Part shown: piece by piece, positions 39,636 through 49,729 of the stretch
Position numbering within the stretch: position 1 is the first letter of the stretch
How the letters are laid out: every line of letters begins with the position of its first letter
NCBI GenBank assembly: GCA_943788005.1
Contig: CALSOP010000006.1
Coordinates: 62,001 to 126,000 of the forward strand
DNA: 64,000 nucleotides
Source: an uncultured Gammaproteobacteria bacterium
GTDB lineage: Bacteria > Pseudomonadota > Gammaproteobacteria > Eutrophobiales > Eutrophobiaceae
Direction of reading: 5' to 3'
The notes under the pieces: model-generated
Seen by the model: the letters and a program-made list of their open reading frames with translations, nothing else
Database searches by the model: none
What the model was told of the DNA's origin: nothing
Translations under genes and position numbers: made by a program

Positions 39636-40424
39636 TTAACCGTCTACTCTGTCTCGGATATCACTGTGTCCATCAGTAATTAAATCTTCCCACTCTTTAA
39701 CTCGAGCCAGTGTTGTCTGAATAAAGGGGCTACGTCTTATCATCCACATAAAACTATCCGCTAGCGCCTTACCTGGTTGACGTAATGGTCGTTCGAATTG
39801 AACAAGTAAAATAATCCTATCCTCTTCGGTATCGTTCCAGACTTCGTGATAATAAGTATCATCAAACACAAAACACTTGCCTTCATGCCATTCGTATTCC
39901 TTATCATCGACCGAGATACGACAACCCTTCTGCTTCGGAATCGTTAAACCCAAATGGCATGTGATAGTGCCATTTGTGGGGCCGTAATGGCGTGGCAAAT
40001 GTGTACCAGGAGCATGTACTGAATAAAATGCAGAGATTAATCCGGGAATTTTTTCAACTTCGCGCGTCGTTACCGGACATAACTCAGCAGTACGCTGAAA
40101 CTTGTAGTTATAACCCCATATAAATAATGACTGCCATTTGTTATCAACAGCAATACGATCATGATCAGGGGAAACATCTCTTAATGGCGGTATTTTATCG
40201 CGCTCAAGCATCATGTTCATCGCTTCTGCACAAATCTCGCTATAATGATTTTCCAGTGACTTAGTCCAGGGAAAGACATCGTTTTCAAAAACTGGTGGGG
40301 TTCCTACCGTTGAGAATAATCCGATAAACCAGTGTATAGGCGGTCTGATATAGAAGCCGAACCAGAAAACACCTCTACGAAAGATAAAGGCAATGAAATC
40401 GACAAGTTTTTTAAAAGTGTCCAT
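39636..40424 (-). CDS. Aspartyl/asparaginyl beta-hydroxylase domain protein (LpxO-like)
   Basis: A 262-residue protein of the Fe(II)/2-oxoglutarate AspH family. An amphipathic/hydrophobic N-terminus (about 8-40) suggests membrane attachment. The catalytic domain has APGTHLPRHYGP, TCHLGLTIP, EGKCFVFDDTYYHEVWN and ILLVQFERP, giving the two metal His and the 2-oxoglutarate-binding Arg region. LpxO relatives hydroxylate a lipid A acyl chain; others act on peptides. Isolated position gives no help in choosing. Confidence 0.82.
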   Translation of the reverse strand: MDTFKKLVDFIAFIFRRGVFWFGFYIRPPIHWFIGLFSTVGTPPVFENDVFPWTKSLENHYSEICAEAMNMMLERDKIPPLRDVSPDHDRIAVDNKWQSLFIWGYNYKFQRTAELCPVTTREVEKIPGLISAFYSVHAPGTHLPRHYGPTNGTITCHLGLTIPKQKGCRISVDDKEYEWHEGKCFVFDDTYYHEVWNDTEEDRIILLVQFERPLRQPGKALADSFMWMIRRSPFIQTTLARVKEWEDLITDGHSDIRDRVDG

Positions 40425-40506
40425 GCTCTAAAATTATGTGCAAAAAAGTTAATCGTGCTCAACAACTTCACACCCGCATAACGGAGAGTTAGCTATTTAT
40501 TTTTAT

Positions 40507-41997
40507 TTAAATTATATATCCATAACGGGCATTATCTCGCAGGTCGGTACTATTTGTAAATTCTTGTTTTAACCCATTAATGCCATCACTTCCGACCGCA
40601 TGCATTGCCACCTCTGGATCAAGTTTATAAAGCTTTGCCGTATTCAAACCAAAGATCTTGTTTTTCACTACACCATCTGCTGGACCTAATGGTGCAAAAC
40701 CATGCTTCTTTTGCATATCTTCCGGGATCTCTAAGCGGCGCAGTGCTTCAATTTGCCATTGAGGAGATCCATACCAAACAGAATCTGTTCCCCAAACAAC
40801 ATGATCATCACCGAGGCCTTTTATGAGTGTACCTAACAAAGCGGCTGCAAAACGAGGGTTAGCCGTCGCTGAATTGGCAAAACAGGTACCTAGATCAGCA
40901 TAAACATTATTGACACCATATTCTTCAGGGATACGTGCTAAATCGCTAGCCCATTTTATTTCACCCGTTGCTTCAAACTCCGCTAATGCTTGATCAGGCA
41001 GCTCAAAAGCAGGTCGCAGACAAGCATGATAAATAATAAAATTCATTTCTGGCCAATCTTTTGCCGCTTTACCAATATCCCATGCAGAAGCATGCTTCCA
41101 TACTTCCGGCCAGCTTTTTTCATAATCAGCAGGCATCAGTCCCTTGTGTATCGCCAGGTTTATGACCCCGGCCTTTACTGCCTTTTCATAAAAGGGATAC
41201 ATCAATTCTTCATTATCCAATCGCCATGGATACTTTGTCGTTGATGTTAGTGGGTCGCCAATCGTATAGGCTTTCCATGAATCTGTGTGACCCGTCTCAA
41301 GAACTTTGTCTACCTCATCCATCCAGCCCGATTGTTTTGGCGTGATAACAAAATGACCATACATGCGGCGAGTACCTGCAAGTTTATTAATGGACTCTAC
41401 GGCACCACGAATCTGGTCATTGGCTAAAAACCACCAGCTAGGATCATCAAAAGGTGCGCCGCTTAATAATGCAATTTTCGTATCGCTATTCAAAAATATT
41501 TGTCGGATATAATTCTGAAATTTTAAATCACTTAATGAAAGCTGCTCTCTAGATAACCCCGCTTCCCAGTGGTCTGCTGCAAAGCGAGGGATATTTAATA
41601 AGCCATCATGTTTAAAGTCATCATGGACAAAATGAGTTTGATCATCGAAGATAAATTGATCTTGTAATGATGTAGCTCTTACTAGTGCTCGTTCTGGTTC
41701 TGCTGCCTCAGCTTTATTGACCATAAACAAGGAGCCAAAAACTTCATTCATCGCTAAAAAAGCAGCCGCCATACCAGAGGCACTACCTAGGAATTGTCGG
41801 CGACTAATCCCTTGTTTTTTTCCATACTCATCGGCTAATTGTTTTATTCGAGCTTCAACTTGAGATTGTTGTTCTGTTTGTGGTGATGGTGTGAATTCGC
41901 CATTGGATATGATTTGGGTAGGCACGGGTGAAGGAAATGCTTCAGTTTGTGCGGACTTAAACTGTTTTAACTCTTCATCTGTGAATATTTGCGTCAT
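40507..41997 (-). CDS. Amidohydrolase-2 family protein with Tat-type signal
   Basis: The 496-residue protein has a long hydrophilic N-terminus followed by SRRQFLGSASGMAAAFLAMN near residues 64-83, a twin-arginine signal whose n-region is unusually long. After it comes a TIM-barrel amidohydrolase of the COG2159 type: DDQTHFVHD, INLAIHKGL, FIIYHACL, VYADLGTCFAN and DDHVVWGTDSVWYGSPQWQ, where the last Asp is the likely metal ligand. It is probably translocated folded to the periplasm, near a periplasmic quinoprotein encoded next door. The substrate is unknown. Confidence 0.8.
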   Translation of the reverse strand: MTQIFTDEELKQFKSAQTEAFPSPVPTQIISNGEFTPSPQTEQQSQVEARIKQLADEYGKKQGISRRQFLGSASGMAAAFLAMNEVFGSLFMVNKAEAAEPERALVRATSLQDQFIFDDQTHFVHDDFKHDGLLNIPRFAADHWEAGLSREQLSLSDLKFQNYIRQIFLNSDTKIALLSGAPFDDPSWWFLANDQIRGAVESINKLAGTRRMYGHFVITPKQSGWMDEVDKVLETGHTDSWKAYTIGDPLTSTTKYPWRLDNEELMYPFYEKAVKAGVINLAIHKGLMPADYEKSWPEVWKHASAWDIGKAAKDWPEMNFIIYHACLRPAFELPDQALAEFEATGEIKWASDLARIPEEYGVNNVYADLGTCFANSATANPRFAAALLGTLIKGLGDDHVVWGTDSVWYGSPQWQIEALRRLEIPEDMQKKHGFAPLGPADGVVKNKIFGLNTAKLYKLDPEVAMHAVGSDGINGLKQEFTNSTDLRDNARYGYII

Positions 41998-42147
41998 GCC
42001 TTACCCCCGTAGATAATCCTTAATGTATTGTATCGACCTATACTACTAGTTATATTCACCTTTGAGATTATATTTGATCTCTGATTTTTATAACAATGAG
42101 TTCTTAATAATAAATATTGCAGCATAAAATATAAATAGGAAGAAAAC

Positions 42148-42798
42148 ATGAAACTATATTCACATTTGCCATTATTTGTTATTAGCGGATTGATGCTACT
42201 TAGCTTTTCAGTTCATGCAGAAGTCAATACTGAGATAAAGGAAGTACAGAAAGAGTGGGCAAAAATAAAATATACATTAGGCAAGAAACAACATGAAGAT
42301 GCTTTAGAAAAACTCACTTTGGAAGCTGCATTGATTCGTGAGAAGCAACCGGACAATGCTGACGCTCACCTCTGGGAAGGGATTGTCTTATCCACTTATG
42401 CTGGAGCAATAGGTACTTTAAGAGCATTAGATGCAGTTACAAAATCTCGTGATGCTTTAGAAAAATCACTGGAGATAGATGCTGAAGCCTCAAAAGGTGC
42501 CGCCAATACGTATCTTGGCACCTTATACTTCCTAGTGCCGGAATGGCCCATTGCCTTTGGTGACCTAGATCTTGCTAAAGAATATTTGGATAAGGCAATT
42601 ATGCTTAATCCTGATGATATAGATGTTAATTTCTACTATGGCGACTTTCTAAAGAAAAAGAAGAAGTACAAACAAGCGGAAGTGTTTTATAAAAAGGCAC
42701 TATCTGCCCCTGCTCGTCCTAATCGTGAAGTTGCCGATGAAGGACGACGCAATGAAGCTAAAGAACGTCTTGAAAAAGTGTTAGCGAAATTAAAATAA
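42148..42798 (+). CDS. Periplasmic TPR repeat protein
   Basis: The 216-residue protein has a signal peptide (MKLYSHLPLFVISGLMLLSFS, cleavage after VHA) and a helical mature part with tetratricopeptide-like repeats: DALEKLTLEAALIREKQPDNADAHLWEGI near residue 51 and AKEYLDKAIMLNPDDIDVNFYYGDFLKKK near residue 142. A GGAAGAAAAC ribosome site precedes the ATG. It faces the quinoprotein gene across a shared terminator. A scaffold or assembly role for the periplasmic enzymes nearby is possible but unproven. Confidence 0.78.
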   Translation: MKLYSHLPLFVISGLMLLSFSVHAEVNTEIKEVQKEWAKIKYTLGKKQHEDALEKLTLEAALIREKQPDNADAHLWEGIVLSTYAGAIGTLRALDAVTKSRDALEKSLEIDAEASKGAANTYLGTLYFLVPEWPIAFGDLDLAKEYLDKAIMLNPDDIDVNFYYGDFLKKKKKYKQAEVFYKKALSAPARPNREVADEGRRNEAKERLEKVLAKLK

Positions 42799-42810
42799 GT
42801 CTTTTGAATA

Positions 42811-42837
42811 AAACGGGGTGCTAATAGCACCCCGTTT
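42811..42837. terminator. Bidirectional factor-independent terminator
   Basis: A perfect 11-bp inverted repeat AAACGGGGTGC/GCACCCCGTTT with a TAATA loop sits between the convergent TPR and quinoprotein stops. T-rich tracts on both strands (TTTAAAAT on plus, TTTATTCAAAAG on minus) allow termination either way. Confidence 0.85.
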
Positions 42838-42863
42838 AAAATTACTGAGAATATCAGTCCGCT

Positions 42864-44735
42864 TTATTGTTTTAGCTTAAAGACTAAAATCTCATCTCCC
42901 ATTGCATATTTAAATAAACCGCTACCACCGGAAGCAACAGCGATATATTGTGTGCCATTGAGTTTGTAGGTGATAGGTGGTGCATTAACACCGTAGTGAC
43001 TCTTATGCTGCCAGAGCAGTTTGCCAGTTTTGGCTTCGTATGCGTTAAAGTTACCACTACCCTCACCGGCAAACAAAAGCCCACCCGCTGTCGCCATAAC
43101 ACCACCAACCATAGGCTGATCGGTTTTAACTTCCCATTTGATTTTACCAGTAGTTAGATCAACTGACGTTATATTGCCCCAGGTTGGATCTGTCGTTGGT
43201 TTGAAAAAGGTAAAACTCGACCATGGCTTACCAGGTTCAGGCGTCAATTTTTTAGAATAAAATTTAGCTACTGTATAGATACCTGCAATATACATAGAGT
43301 TTAATTCTGGATAATACGCTGCAGGAGACCAAGTCGTTGCACCAAAAGTACTTGGCGCAATGCGCACGCCCTCTTCTGTTGGTTTGGCAAATATATTCTC
43401 TTGAGGCACAAATGCGTCTGAACGTAATAACAATTCACCTGTTGCTCTATCATGAACAAACAACCAACCTGTTTTACTCGCTTGTGATACTGCCTTGATT
43501 GTTTTTCCGTCTTTTTTAAAATCAATCAACACAGGTGGACTAGCAACATCATAACCCCAACGATCGTGTGGTACTTGCTGATAGGCCCATTCAAGCTTGC
43601 CGGTATTTACATCGACTGCGACTAAACTAACCGTATTTCGACTATCCCCAGGTCGGGTCGAATCTTCCATCTGCGGTGATGGATTACCTGTGCCAAAATA
43701 AAGCAATCCGAGTTCTGTATCTAAAGCGGGGGTTGTCCAAATAGAACCACCGCCTAACTTCCAGGAATCTTTATACTTCTCGTAGTTAGCTTTTTCACTT
43801 TCTATATCGCGATTAAAACTCTCTCCACCTGATGAAGCTTCAACCCAATCACCCGCCCAATCCTCTTCAGAAGAGCTGTACCAGCGCCAAATTTCTTCAC
43901 CGGTATTCACGTCATAGGCCACCATATATCCACGTAAACCATGTCCACCACCTGCAAAACCACCTACAGCTAGTGTTTGTTTGCCGTCTTGTTCGACTTC
44001 CATATGTAAACCGTAGCCTGCTCCGGTGATCCCTACGAATACCTTCCCATCATAAACTTGTGGGGCAAGACTAGCGCTATGTCCAGAAGCACCTGTCATC
44101 ACAGCACCCTTTAATTCTTCCATATTTGAAATCGGGTTCATTTTCTCATCGACACCTGAATTTGGGTCTGAAATAGGGACATCCCATAGCTTTTCACCCG
44201 TATTTTTATCCAATGCGATTAATCGAGCATCGATTGTGACGGTAAATACTTTTCCATCAGAAACTGCAGGCCCACGATTTGAAGGGCCACAACAAAACTT
44301 ATCGCCTTTCAAATCATGTTTGTAACGCCAGATTTCTTTTCCAGTCAGCGCATCCATTGATATAACGTCATTGAGTGGCGTAGTAATAAACATGGCACCA
44401 TCAACAACGATAGGACTTGTTTGAAACGTTTTCTTAATGCCGGTTTGGTAGGTCCAGGCTAGTTCTAGCTGATCCACATTTTCGGTTGTAATCTGTTTCA
44501 GTTCACTGAAACGGTGATTCGCATAATTATTTCCGTACTTTGCCCAATCAACTGAATCAGTATCACCTGAGCTGCTCACAACCGAAGCTTCTTCTACATC
44601 AGCAGGAGCACTTGATTCTGTAACATCAACATTAGATGTTTTAGCTTCGTCTTTATCTGAACATGCCGATAAAGAAAAAATAAGAAATGTACAAATTGTA
44701 ATTTTTAGAAGTAGTGCTGGATGATAGTTTTTCAT
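42864..44735 (-). CDS. PQQ-dependent dehydrogenase lipoprotein
   Basis: A 623-residue eight-bladed beta-propeller quinoprotein of the methanol/ethanol dehydrogenase superfamily. It begins with a lipoprotein signal (TFLIFSLSAC, lipidated Cys at residue 25) and an acidic Ser-rich linker. It has the vicinal cysteines of PQQ enzymes in KFCCGPSNRG, propeller repeats WAYQTG, GKEIWRYKHD, GEEIWRWYSS, GKLLWQHKS, and no cytochrome c domain. The site usually reading HDxWDYD is PHDRWGYD, with Gly in place of the first Asp. The oxidised substrate is unknown; no cytochrome or PQQ-synthesis gene is in the window. Confidence 0.85.
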   Translation of the reverse strand: MKNYHPALLLKITICTFLIFSLSACSDKDEAKTSNVDVTESSAPADVEEASVVSSSGDTDSVDWAKYGNNYANHRFSELKQITTENVDQLELAWTYQTGIKKTFQTSPIVVDGAMFITTPLNDVISMDALTGKEIWRYKHDLKGDKFCCGPSNRGPAVSDGKVFTVTIDARLIALDKNTGEKLWDVPISDPNSGVDEKMNPISNMEELKGAVMTGASGHSASLAPQVYDGKVFVGITGAGYGLHMEVEQDGKQTLAVGGFAGGGHGLRGYMVAYDVNTGEEIWRWYSSSEEDWAGDWVEASSGGESFNRDIESEKANYEKYKDSWKLGGGSIWTTPALDTELGLLYFGTGNPSPQMEDSTRPGDSRNTVSLVAVDVNTGKLEWAYQQVPHDRWGYDVASPPVLIDFKKDGKTIKAVSQASKTGWLFVHDRATGELLLRSDAFVPQENIFAKPTEEGVRIAPSTFGATTWSPAAYYPELNSMYIAGIYTVAKFYSKKLTPEPGKPWSSFTFFKPTTDPTWGNITSVDLTTGKIKWEVKTDQPMVGGVMATAGGLLFAGEGSGNFNAYEAKTGKLLWQHKSHYGVNAPPITYKLNGTQYIAVASGGSGLFKYAMGDEILVFKLKQ

Positions 44736-44825
44736 GGTCTTATGTGTAATCCAAAGTTATGAATATGGAAGATTATATAAGGCAATATACAATATAATTA
44801 CGAGTGCCGTATAGAGTAGGTGTTG

Positions 44826-46745
44826 TTACACCACTTTATCATTATCGGATAACGGGTAACCCATACGAGATAAGGCATCGAAAACCTCTGTCATTACTGC
44901 AGGATCTTCGATAGTAGCAGGCATCGCCCATTCTTTTCCGTTAGCTATTTTACGTATAGTGCCTCGGAGAATTTTACCAGAACGTGTTTTGGGTAATCGA
45001 GAAATCGACGTTACCGATTTAAATGCAGCAACAGGTCCAATAATACTGCGGACTCGCTGAATCAATTCTGCACAGAGTCCTTCTATATCGGTTTCAACTC
45101 CCAAGTTCAAAACAACTAAACCCATAGGAATTTCACCTTTGAGCGAATCCTCTACACCAAAAACAGCTGCTTCAGCGACATCCTTATGGCCGCTAAGTAC
45201 TTCTTCCATGGCACCCGTTGACAGTCTGTGTCCAGCGACATTAATAACATCATCGATGCGACTCATTATATGAACATAACCATCTTCATCAATCATGCCC
45301 GAATCACCGGTAAGATAGTAACCGGGGAAACGATCCATATAGGTCTGCTTAAAACGTTCGTCACTTCCCCACAACGTTAACATTGTGCCTGGAGGCAACG
45401 GATTCTTTACGACAATATTACCAAGTTCATTCGGAGGAATCTGTTCTCCCTGATCATTGAATATTTGGATATCATAACCGGGTATCGGTTTTGTCGATGA
45501 GCCCAGTTTGATCGGAAAGTTTTTTATCCCCAAAGGGTTTCCGGCAATAACCCAACCAGTCTCGGTTTGCCACCAGTGATCAACAACGTCGCAACGCAAT
45601 TGTTCTCTAGCCCAGTGGATGGTATCCGGATCGCATCGCTCGCCAGCGAGAAATAAAGCTTTCAGACAGGTCAAATCATACTTTTTAGTAAGATCGCCAT
45701 CTGCATCTTCTTTCTTGATAGCCCGCAACGCGGTCGGTGCGGTAAATAGTGTTTTAACATTGTATTCATTGATAACACGCCAGAAGGTACCCGCATCTGG
45801 CATACCTACAGGCTTACCCTCAAATACAACGGTCGTGTTACGGTTAAGTAACGGGGCATAAACAATATAAGAATGACCGACAACCCAGCCAATGTCAGAA
45901 GCCGCCCAGTAGACCTCTCCCGGCTCAACATTATAAAAATTACGCATCGTCCAACGCAGTGCCACCGCATGTCCGCCATGATCGCGGACGATCCCTTTAG
46001 GCTGCCCGGTGGTGCCAGATGTATACAAAATATAAAGCGGGTGGTCCGATTCGACCATCACACAAGGAATAGCATGTGCTGCTTTAGTTATTTCAGCCCA
46101 ATCATGATCCGTGGTTGAGACTAAGGCACTGTATTGTTGTTTGCGCTGTAAAATCACACTGTTAGGAACTTTGTGAGTGGCGATGCCCAAAGCACCATCA
46201 AGCATTGCTTTGTAATCAATAGTACGGTTTGGCTCGACGCCACACGATGCTGTCAAAACCAATTTGGGTTTGCAATCATCGATACGCTCGGACAGTTCCT
46301 TTGGGGCGAAGCCGCCGAATACAACCGCGTGTATTGCACCAATTCTGGCGCAGGCAAGCATCGCCATTATCGCCTCAGGGATCATGGGCATGTAGATGAT
46401 AACGGTGTCGCCTTTGTTAACACCCAAGGTACTTATGGCGCCTGCCAAACGAGCAACTTGATCCTGCAACTCGCTGTAGGTTATTTTTTGCTTATAACCA
46501 CCGGTTGCGGGACTATCGTAAATAATCGCATCTTGCTCACCATAACCATCGTCAACATGTCTATCGACTGCGTTGTAGCAGGTATTTAACATACCCCCTT
46601 TAAACCAACGATAAAAAGGTGGGTTTTCAACATTTAGGACAGTATCCCAGCGCTTTTCCCAGATTATATCTTCGGCAGCTTCGCTCCAAAAGCCATCCGG
46701 ATCTTTTATTGAGCGATTATAAATTTCTTCATATTTATCGTTCAT
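44826..46745 (-). CDS. prpE: Propionate--CoA ligase
   Basis: PrpE makes propionyl-CoA from propionate, ATP and CoA. The 639-residue protein is acetyl-CoA synthetase-like: the N-terminal EEIYNRSIKDPDGFWSEAA, YTSGTTGQPKGIVRDHGGHAVALRW near residue 240, WWQTETGW near 391, YLTGDSGMIDEDGY and the C-terminal PKTRSGKILRG with the acetylation-prone Lys. The RDHGGHAVAL stretch is the PrpE rather than Acs form. The acryloyl-CoA reductase gene follows upstream in coordinate order on the same strand, forming a C3 module with it. Confidence 0.9.
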   Translation of the reverse strand: MNDKYEEIYNRSIKDPDGFWSEAAEDIIWEKRWDTVLNVENPPFYRWFKGGMLNTCYNAVDRHVDDGYGEQDAIIYDSPATGGYKQKITYSELQDQVARLAGAISTLGVNKGDTVIIYMPMIPEAIMAMLACARIGAIHAVVFGGFAPKELSERIDDCKPKLVLTASCGVEPNRTIDYKAMLDGALGIATHKVPNSVILQRKQQYSALVSTTDHDWAEITKAAHAIPCVMVESDHPLYILYTSGTTGQPKGIVRDHGGHAVALRWTMRNFYNVEPGEVYWAASDIGWVVGHSYIVYAPLLNRNTTVVFEGKPVGMPDAGTFWRVINEYNVKTLFTAPTALRAIKKEDADGDLTKKYDLTCLKALFLAGERCDPDTIHWAREQLRCDVVDHWWQTETGWVIAGNPLGIKNFPIKLGSSTKPIPGYDIQIFNDQGEQIPPNELGNIVVKNPLPPGTMLTLWGSDERFKQTYMDRFPGYYLTGDSGMIDEDGYVHIMSRIDDVINVAGHRLSTGAMEEVLSGHKDVAEAAVFGVEDSLKGEIPMGLVVLNLGVETDIEGLCAELIQRVRSIIGPVAAFKSVTSISRLPKTRSGKILRGTIRKIANGKEWAMPATIEDPAVMTEVFDALSRMGYPLSDNDKVV

Positions 46746-46807
46746 ATTTCCGTCGCTATCCTGATTTGTCTATAAATTAATGGGTTTGGATGCATTCTGA
46801 GCCTACA

Positions 46808-47791
46808 TTACAGCTTTACGACGTAGCGCCCACGATGCTTGCTCTCAATAATGGATTCAGCTACTTCAGGTAGCTCGGTCAAACTGATTGTACCGGCATG
46901 AATACTTTTAAATAATTCAGGTTTTATATATTTGGCGATCAAATCCCATGCTTGTTGTCGCTTTTCTACGGGACACATTACCGAATCTATTCCGTGCAGA
47001 CGCACACCACGTAATATAAAAGGCAGGACAGTACTGGGTAGTTGGGCACCGCTGGCTAGTCCACAACAAGTGACTGTGCCACCGTAAAACATTTCTGCCA
47101 GTATCCTCGCTAAAACCAGGTTGCCGACAGTATCAACGGCACCGATAAAGCGTTGTTTTTCAAGTGGCCGTGGGGGAGCGCTCATCTCTTCCAAAGATAA
47201 AACCTTAGTCGCACCCAAGCCCAGTAAATAATCGTTACTTTTTTTGGAACTGATCGCTGCAACATCAAAACCGATTGCCGATAGCAAGGCAATTGCAAAG
47301 CTACCGACACCACCGCTCGCGCCGCTAACAACTACGCTGCCACCTCCAGATTTTAACCCTGAATCTAGTAAATCCTGAACGCACAGAGCTGCAGTTAATC
47401 CAGCAGTACCCACAGTCATTGCCTGTTCGCTACTTAATCCCTCTGGTTTACTGACTAACCATTCTGGTTTTACTCTTGCGTATCGAGAGTAGCCGCCAAA
47501 GTGACGTTCGCCGACCCCCCAGCCAGTGAGAACCACTTCGTCATCCTTGCTCCAACGTTCGTCATTTGATTCTATAACCCGACCGGAAAAATCAATGCCA
47601 GGAATAAAAGGGAATTCACGTAGGATTTTTCCCTTTCCTGTAATCGCTAAGGCGTCTTTATAGTTAATACCAGAATAGTCAACCTCTACCAAGACACCCT
47701 CATTCGAAAGCTGTGTAAGTTCGGTTTCTTTTACGGTGGCAATGGTTTCTTCGTTTTCCATATCTACCCATAGGGCAGGAAAAGTACTCAT
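46808..47791 (-). CDS. acuI: Acryloyl-CoA reductase (AcuI/YhdH family)
   Basis: AcuI reduces toxic acryloyl-CoA to propionyl-CoA with NADPH. The 327-residue medium-chain dehydrogenase has the YhdH/AcuI hallmarks: VDYSGINYKDALAITGKGKI, FPFIPGIDFSGRV, LTGWGVGERHFGGYS, GTAGLTAALCV, GASGGVGSFAIALL and the late RGVRLHGIDSVMCP. It is 62 bases upstream of prpE on the same strand, so they likely share a transcript, consistent with propionate, acrylate or 3-hydroxypropionate metabolism. No DMSP lyase gene is visible. Confidence 0.88.
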   Translation of the reverse strand: MSTFPALWVDMENEETIATVKETELTQLSNEGVLVEVDYSGINYKDALAITGKGKILREFPFIPGIDFSGRVIESNDERWSKDDEVVLTGWGVGERHFGGYSRYARVKPEWLVSKPEGLSSEQAMTVGTAGLTAALCVQDLLDSGLKSGGGSVVVSGASGGVGSFAIALLSAIGFDVAAISSKKSNDYLLGLGATKVLSLEEMSAPPRPLEKQRFIGAVDTVGNLVLARILAEMFYGGTVTCCGLASGAQLPSTVLPFILRGVRLHGIDSVMCPVEKRQQAWDLIAKYIKPELFKSIHAGTISLTELPEVAESIIESKHRGRYVVKL

Positions 47792-47989
47792 AGTCTATTC
47801 TCTCCAAAAATTATTACTAAACGGCAGGCAACTGGGGTCTGTGAAAACAGATAATATATTCAATATAGCCTTATCTGTGATTCCTCATTGAATGCAGCAT
47901 ATTAAAAATCAGAAATACAAATTACATCAATAACTATAGTTTCAATGTGGATCTAAGTCTCTGTATTTAATATTAAATAAAATAAAAAT

Positions 47990-49726
47990 TCAATTGCTCA
48001 ACCAGACAGATTGATAGGGTTCCAAAATCAGTGTCTTTTGTCCTTGTTGTAATTCAACATTACTAATTAAATCCACCCAATTATCCATTTCAATTAGATT
48101 AATATCAGTTAATACTATTTTTTGTTCCTGGTCCGTTATGTTGCTTAAGACAAATATACTTTGATGACGACTCAAACTTTGTCTCCAGAAGGCACAAATG
48201 GTATCACCCAGATGTAACGTAAATTGGGTTGCATTCGGATGAAAAGCCGCTTGTTTTTTACGAATGGTTATGAGGTGTTTTAATTGTCCAAAAACAGCAG
48301 AGTGGTGATTCTTACTGTTTAATAAAGATTCCAATTCGTCACATTGCCAATCATGGCGATTAATAGATCTTTTATTATTAGTGTTTTTAAATTTATCGTA
48401 ATCATTTTCAGTCGCAAACAAACTATTGACATAAAAAGCAGGTAAACCTTCTAATGACAACATGATGGTATGCGCACAAATAAAACGTTGTTGTTGCCAT
48501 TGATCTTCCCCATTAACAATGGTGCCTTTTAGTGCGTCATACAAAGTAATATTGATTTCATATGGTTTATTTTTTCCATCGTCAAGAGCGCGCCAGGAAA
48601 CCTGCGCGCCAAATGATTCCATAGCAGAGACAAGCTCTGATATTTCTTCATCACTTAACAAGCCTTCAACTGGCCTCAAACCGATTCCGTCATGTGATGC
48701 AATGAAATTTAAATATGTTGTGCCCATCATCGCCGGCGGCATACTCATTAACCAATTCTTAAAATAATGACTACTGCCTGTCACCAACATACTTAATAGT
48801 AAAGGTGGCAATGGAAAGTTATAAATAATATGCGCTTCATTCGCGTTACCAAAGTACGCCAGGTTTTCTCGATTCGGTATATTAGTTTCAGTTATTATGA
48901 TCGCATCAGGCGTGTGATGTTCAATTAGCGTTCGTAATAGACGAACAATTTCATGTGTCTGTGGAAGGTTAATACAATTGGTTCCAATCTCCTTCCATAA
49001 AAAGGCAATTGCATCTAAACGAAATATTTTAATGCCTCGTTCCAGATAAAGTTTAATGATGCTGACAAACTCTAATAAGACTTCCGGGTTTTCAAAATTA
49101 AAATCCGGTTGATCATGACTGAAGGTACACCAGACATGAACACTACCCTCTGGCGTCAACACTTCTCTTAATAAGGGGCTTGTTCTTGGTCTAATCACAT
49201 TTGATAAATCTGTATTAGGATTAACACAATAAAAATAATCTTTCCCCGGCGCTTCGCCAGCTTTTAATTGTTCAAACCAACGGCCACGCGCGGAACAGTG
49301 ATTAATAACCAAGTCAGACATAAGCTTAAATTCACTTGCGATCTGAATAATATCATCCCAATCGCCGCATGCATCACTAACTAATGTGTAATCTAATACA
49401 GCAAAACCATCATCTGAACTAAAGGGAAAGAAAGGCAATATATGAACAATATTTATAGCGTCTTTTAAATAGGACGACAAAAAATTATATAGCGTATTTA
49501 ATGGCGTTTCATTTTCTCTTAAAAAAGTATCTCCGTAGGTAATAATTGCAACATCCTGTTCATCCCAGTGATTTTTATATTGTTCCGGCTCAGAAAACAT
49601 TTCATCTAAGCCCATAGTAGAAATTAAACGAGCACTAAGTTTTTCCACATCATGACTAGGGTAAATTTGTCCAACATGGCTTATAACACGAGCCTCTAAC
49701 TCATCAATATGCATGGATGAATCCAT
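47990..49726 (-). CDS. Glucosylglycerate phosphorylase-like GH13_18 enzyme
   Basis: A 578-residue member of the sucrose phosphorylase subfamily. Active-site residues are visible: nucleophile Asp in [12 protein letters not shown] near residue 238, acid/base Glu in [19 protein letters not shown] near 282, and [10 protein letters not shown] near 354. It is longer than typical sucrose phosphorylases (about 500) and similar in length to E. coli YcjM (559), a glucosylglycerate phosphorylase. It follows gpgS and the phosphatase with 3-base spacing, which strongly favours glucosylglycerate as substrate, yielding glucose-1-phosphate and glycerate. Confidence 0.85.
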   Translation of the reverse strand: MDSSMHIDELEARVISHVGQIYPSHDVEKLSARLISTMGLDEMFSEPEQYKNHWDEQDVAIITYGDTFLRENETPLNTLYNFLSSYLKDAINIVHILPFFPFSSDDGFAVLDYTLVSDACGDWDDIIQIASEFKLMSDLVINHCSARGRWFEQLKAGEAPGKDYFYCVNPNTDLSNVIRPRTSPLLREVLTPEGSVHVWCTFSHDQPDFNFENPEVLLEFVSIIKLYLERGIKIFRLDAIAFLWKEIGTNCINLPQTHEIVRLLRTLIEHHTPDAIIITETNIPNRENLAYFGNANEAHIIYNFPLPPLLLSMLVTGSSHYFKNWLMSMPPAMMGTTYLNFIASHDGIGLRPVEGLLSDEEISELVSAMESFGAQVSWRALDDGKNKPYEINITLYDALKGTIVNGEDQWQQQRFICAHTIMLSLEGLPAFYVNSLFATENDYDKFKNTNNKRSINRHDWQCDELESLLNSKNHHSAVFGQLKHLITIRKKQAAFHPNATQFTLHLGDTICAFWRQSLSRHQSIFVLSNITDQEQKIVLTDINLIEMDNWVDLISNVELQQGQKTLILEPYQSVWLSN

Positions 49727-49729
49727 CTC

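Noticed and set aside
46173..46589. 138-codon frame antisense to prpE
   Set aside because: Shadow of a conserved enzyme; no ribosome site and no known family.
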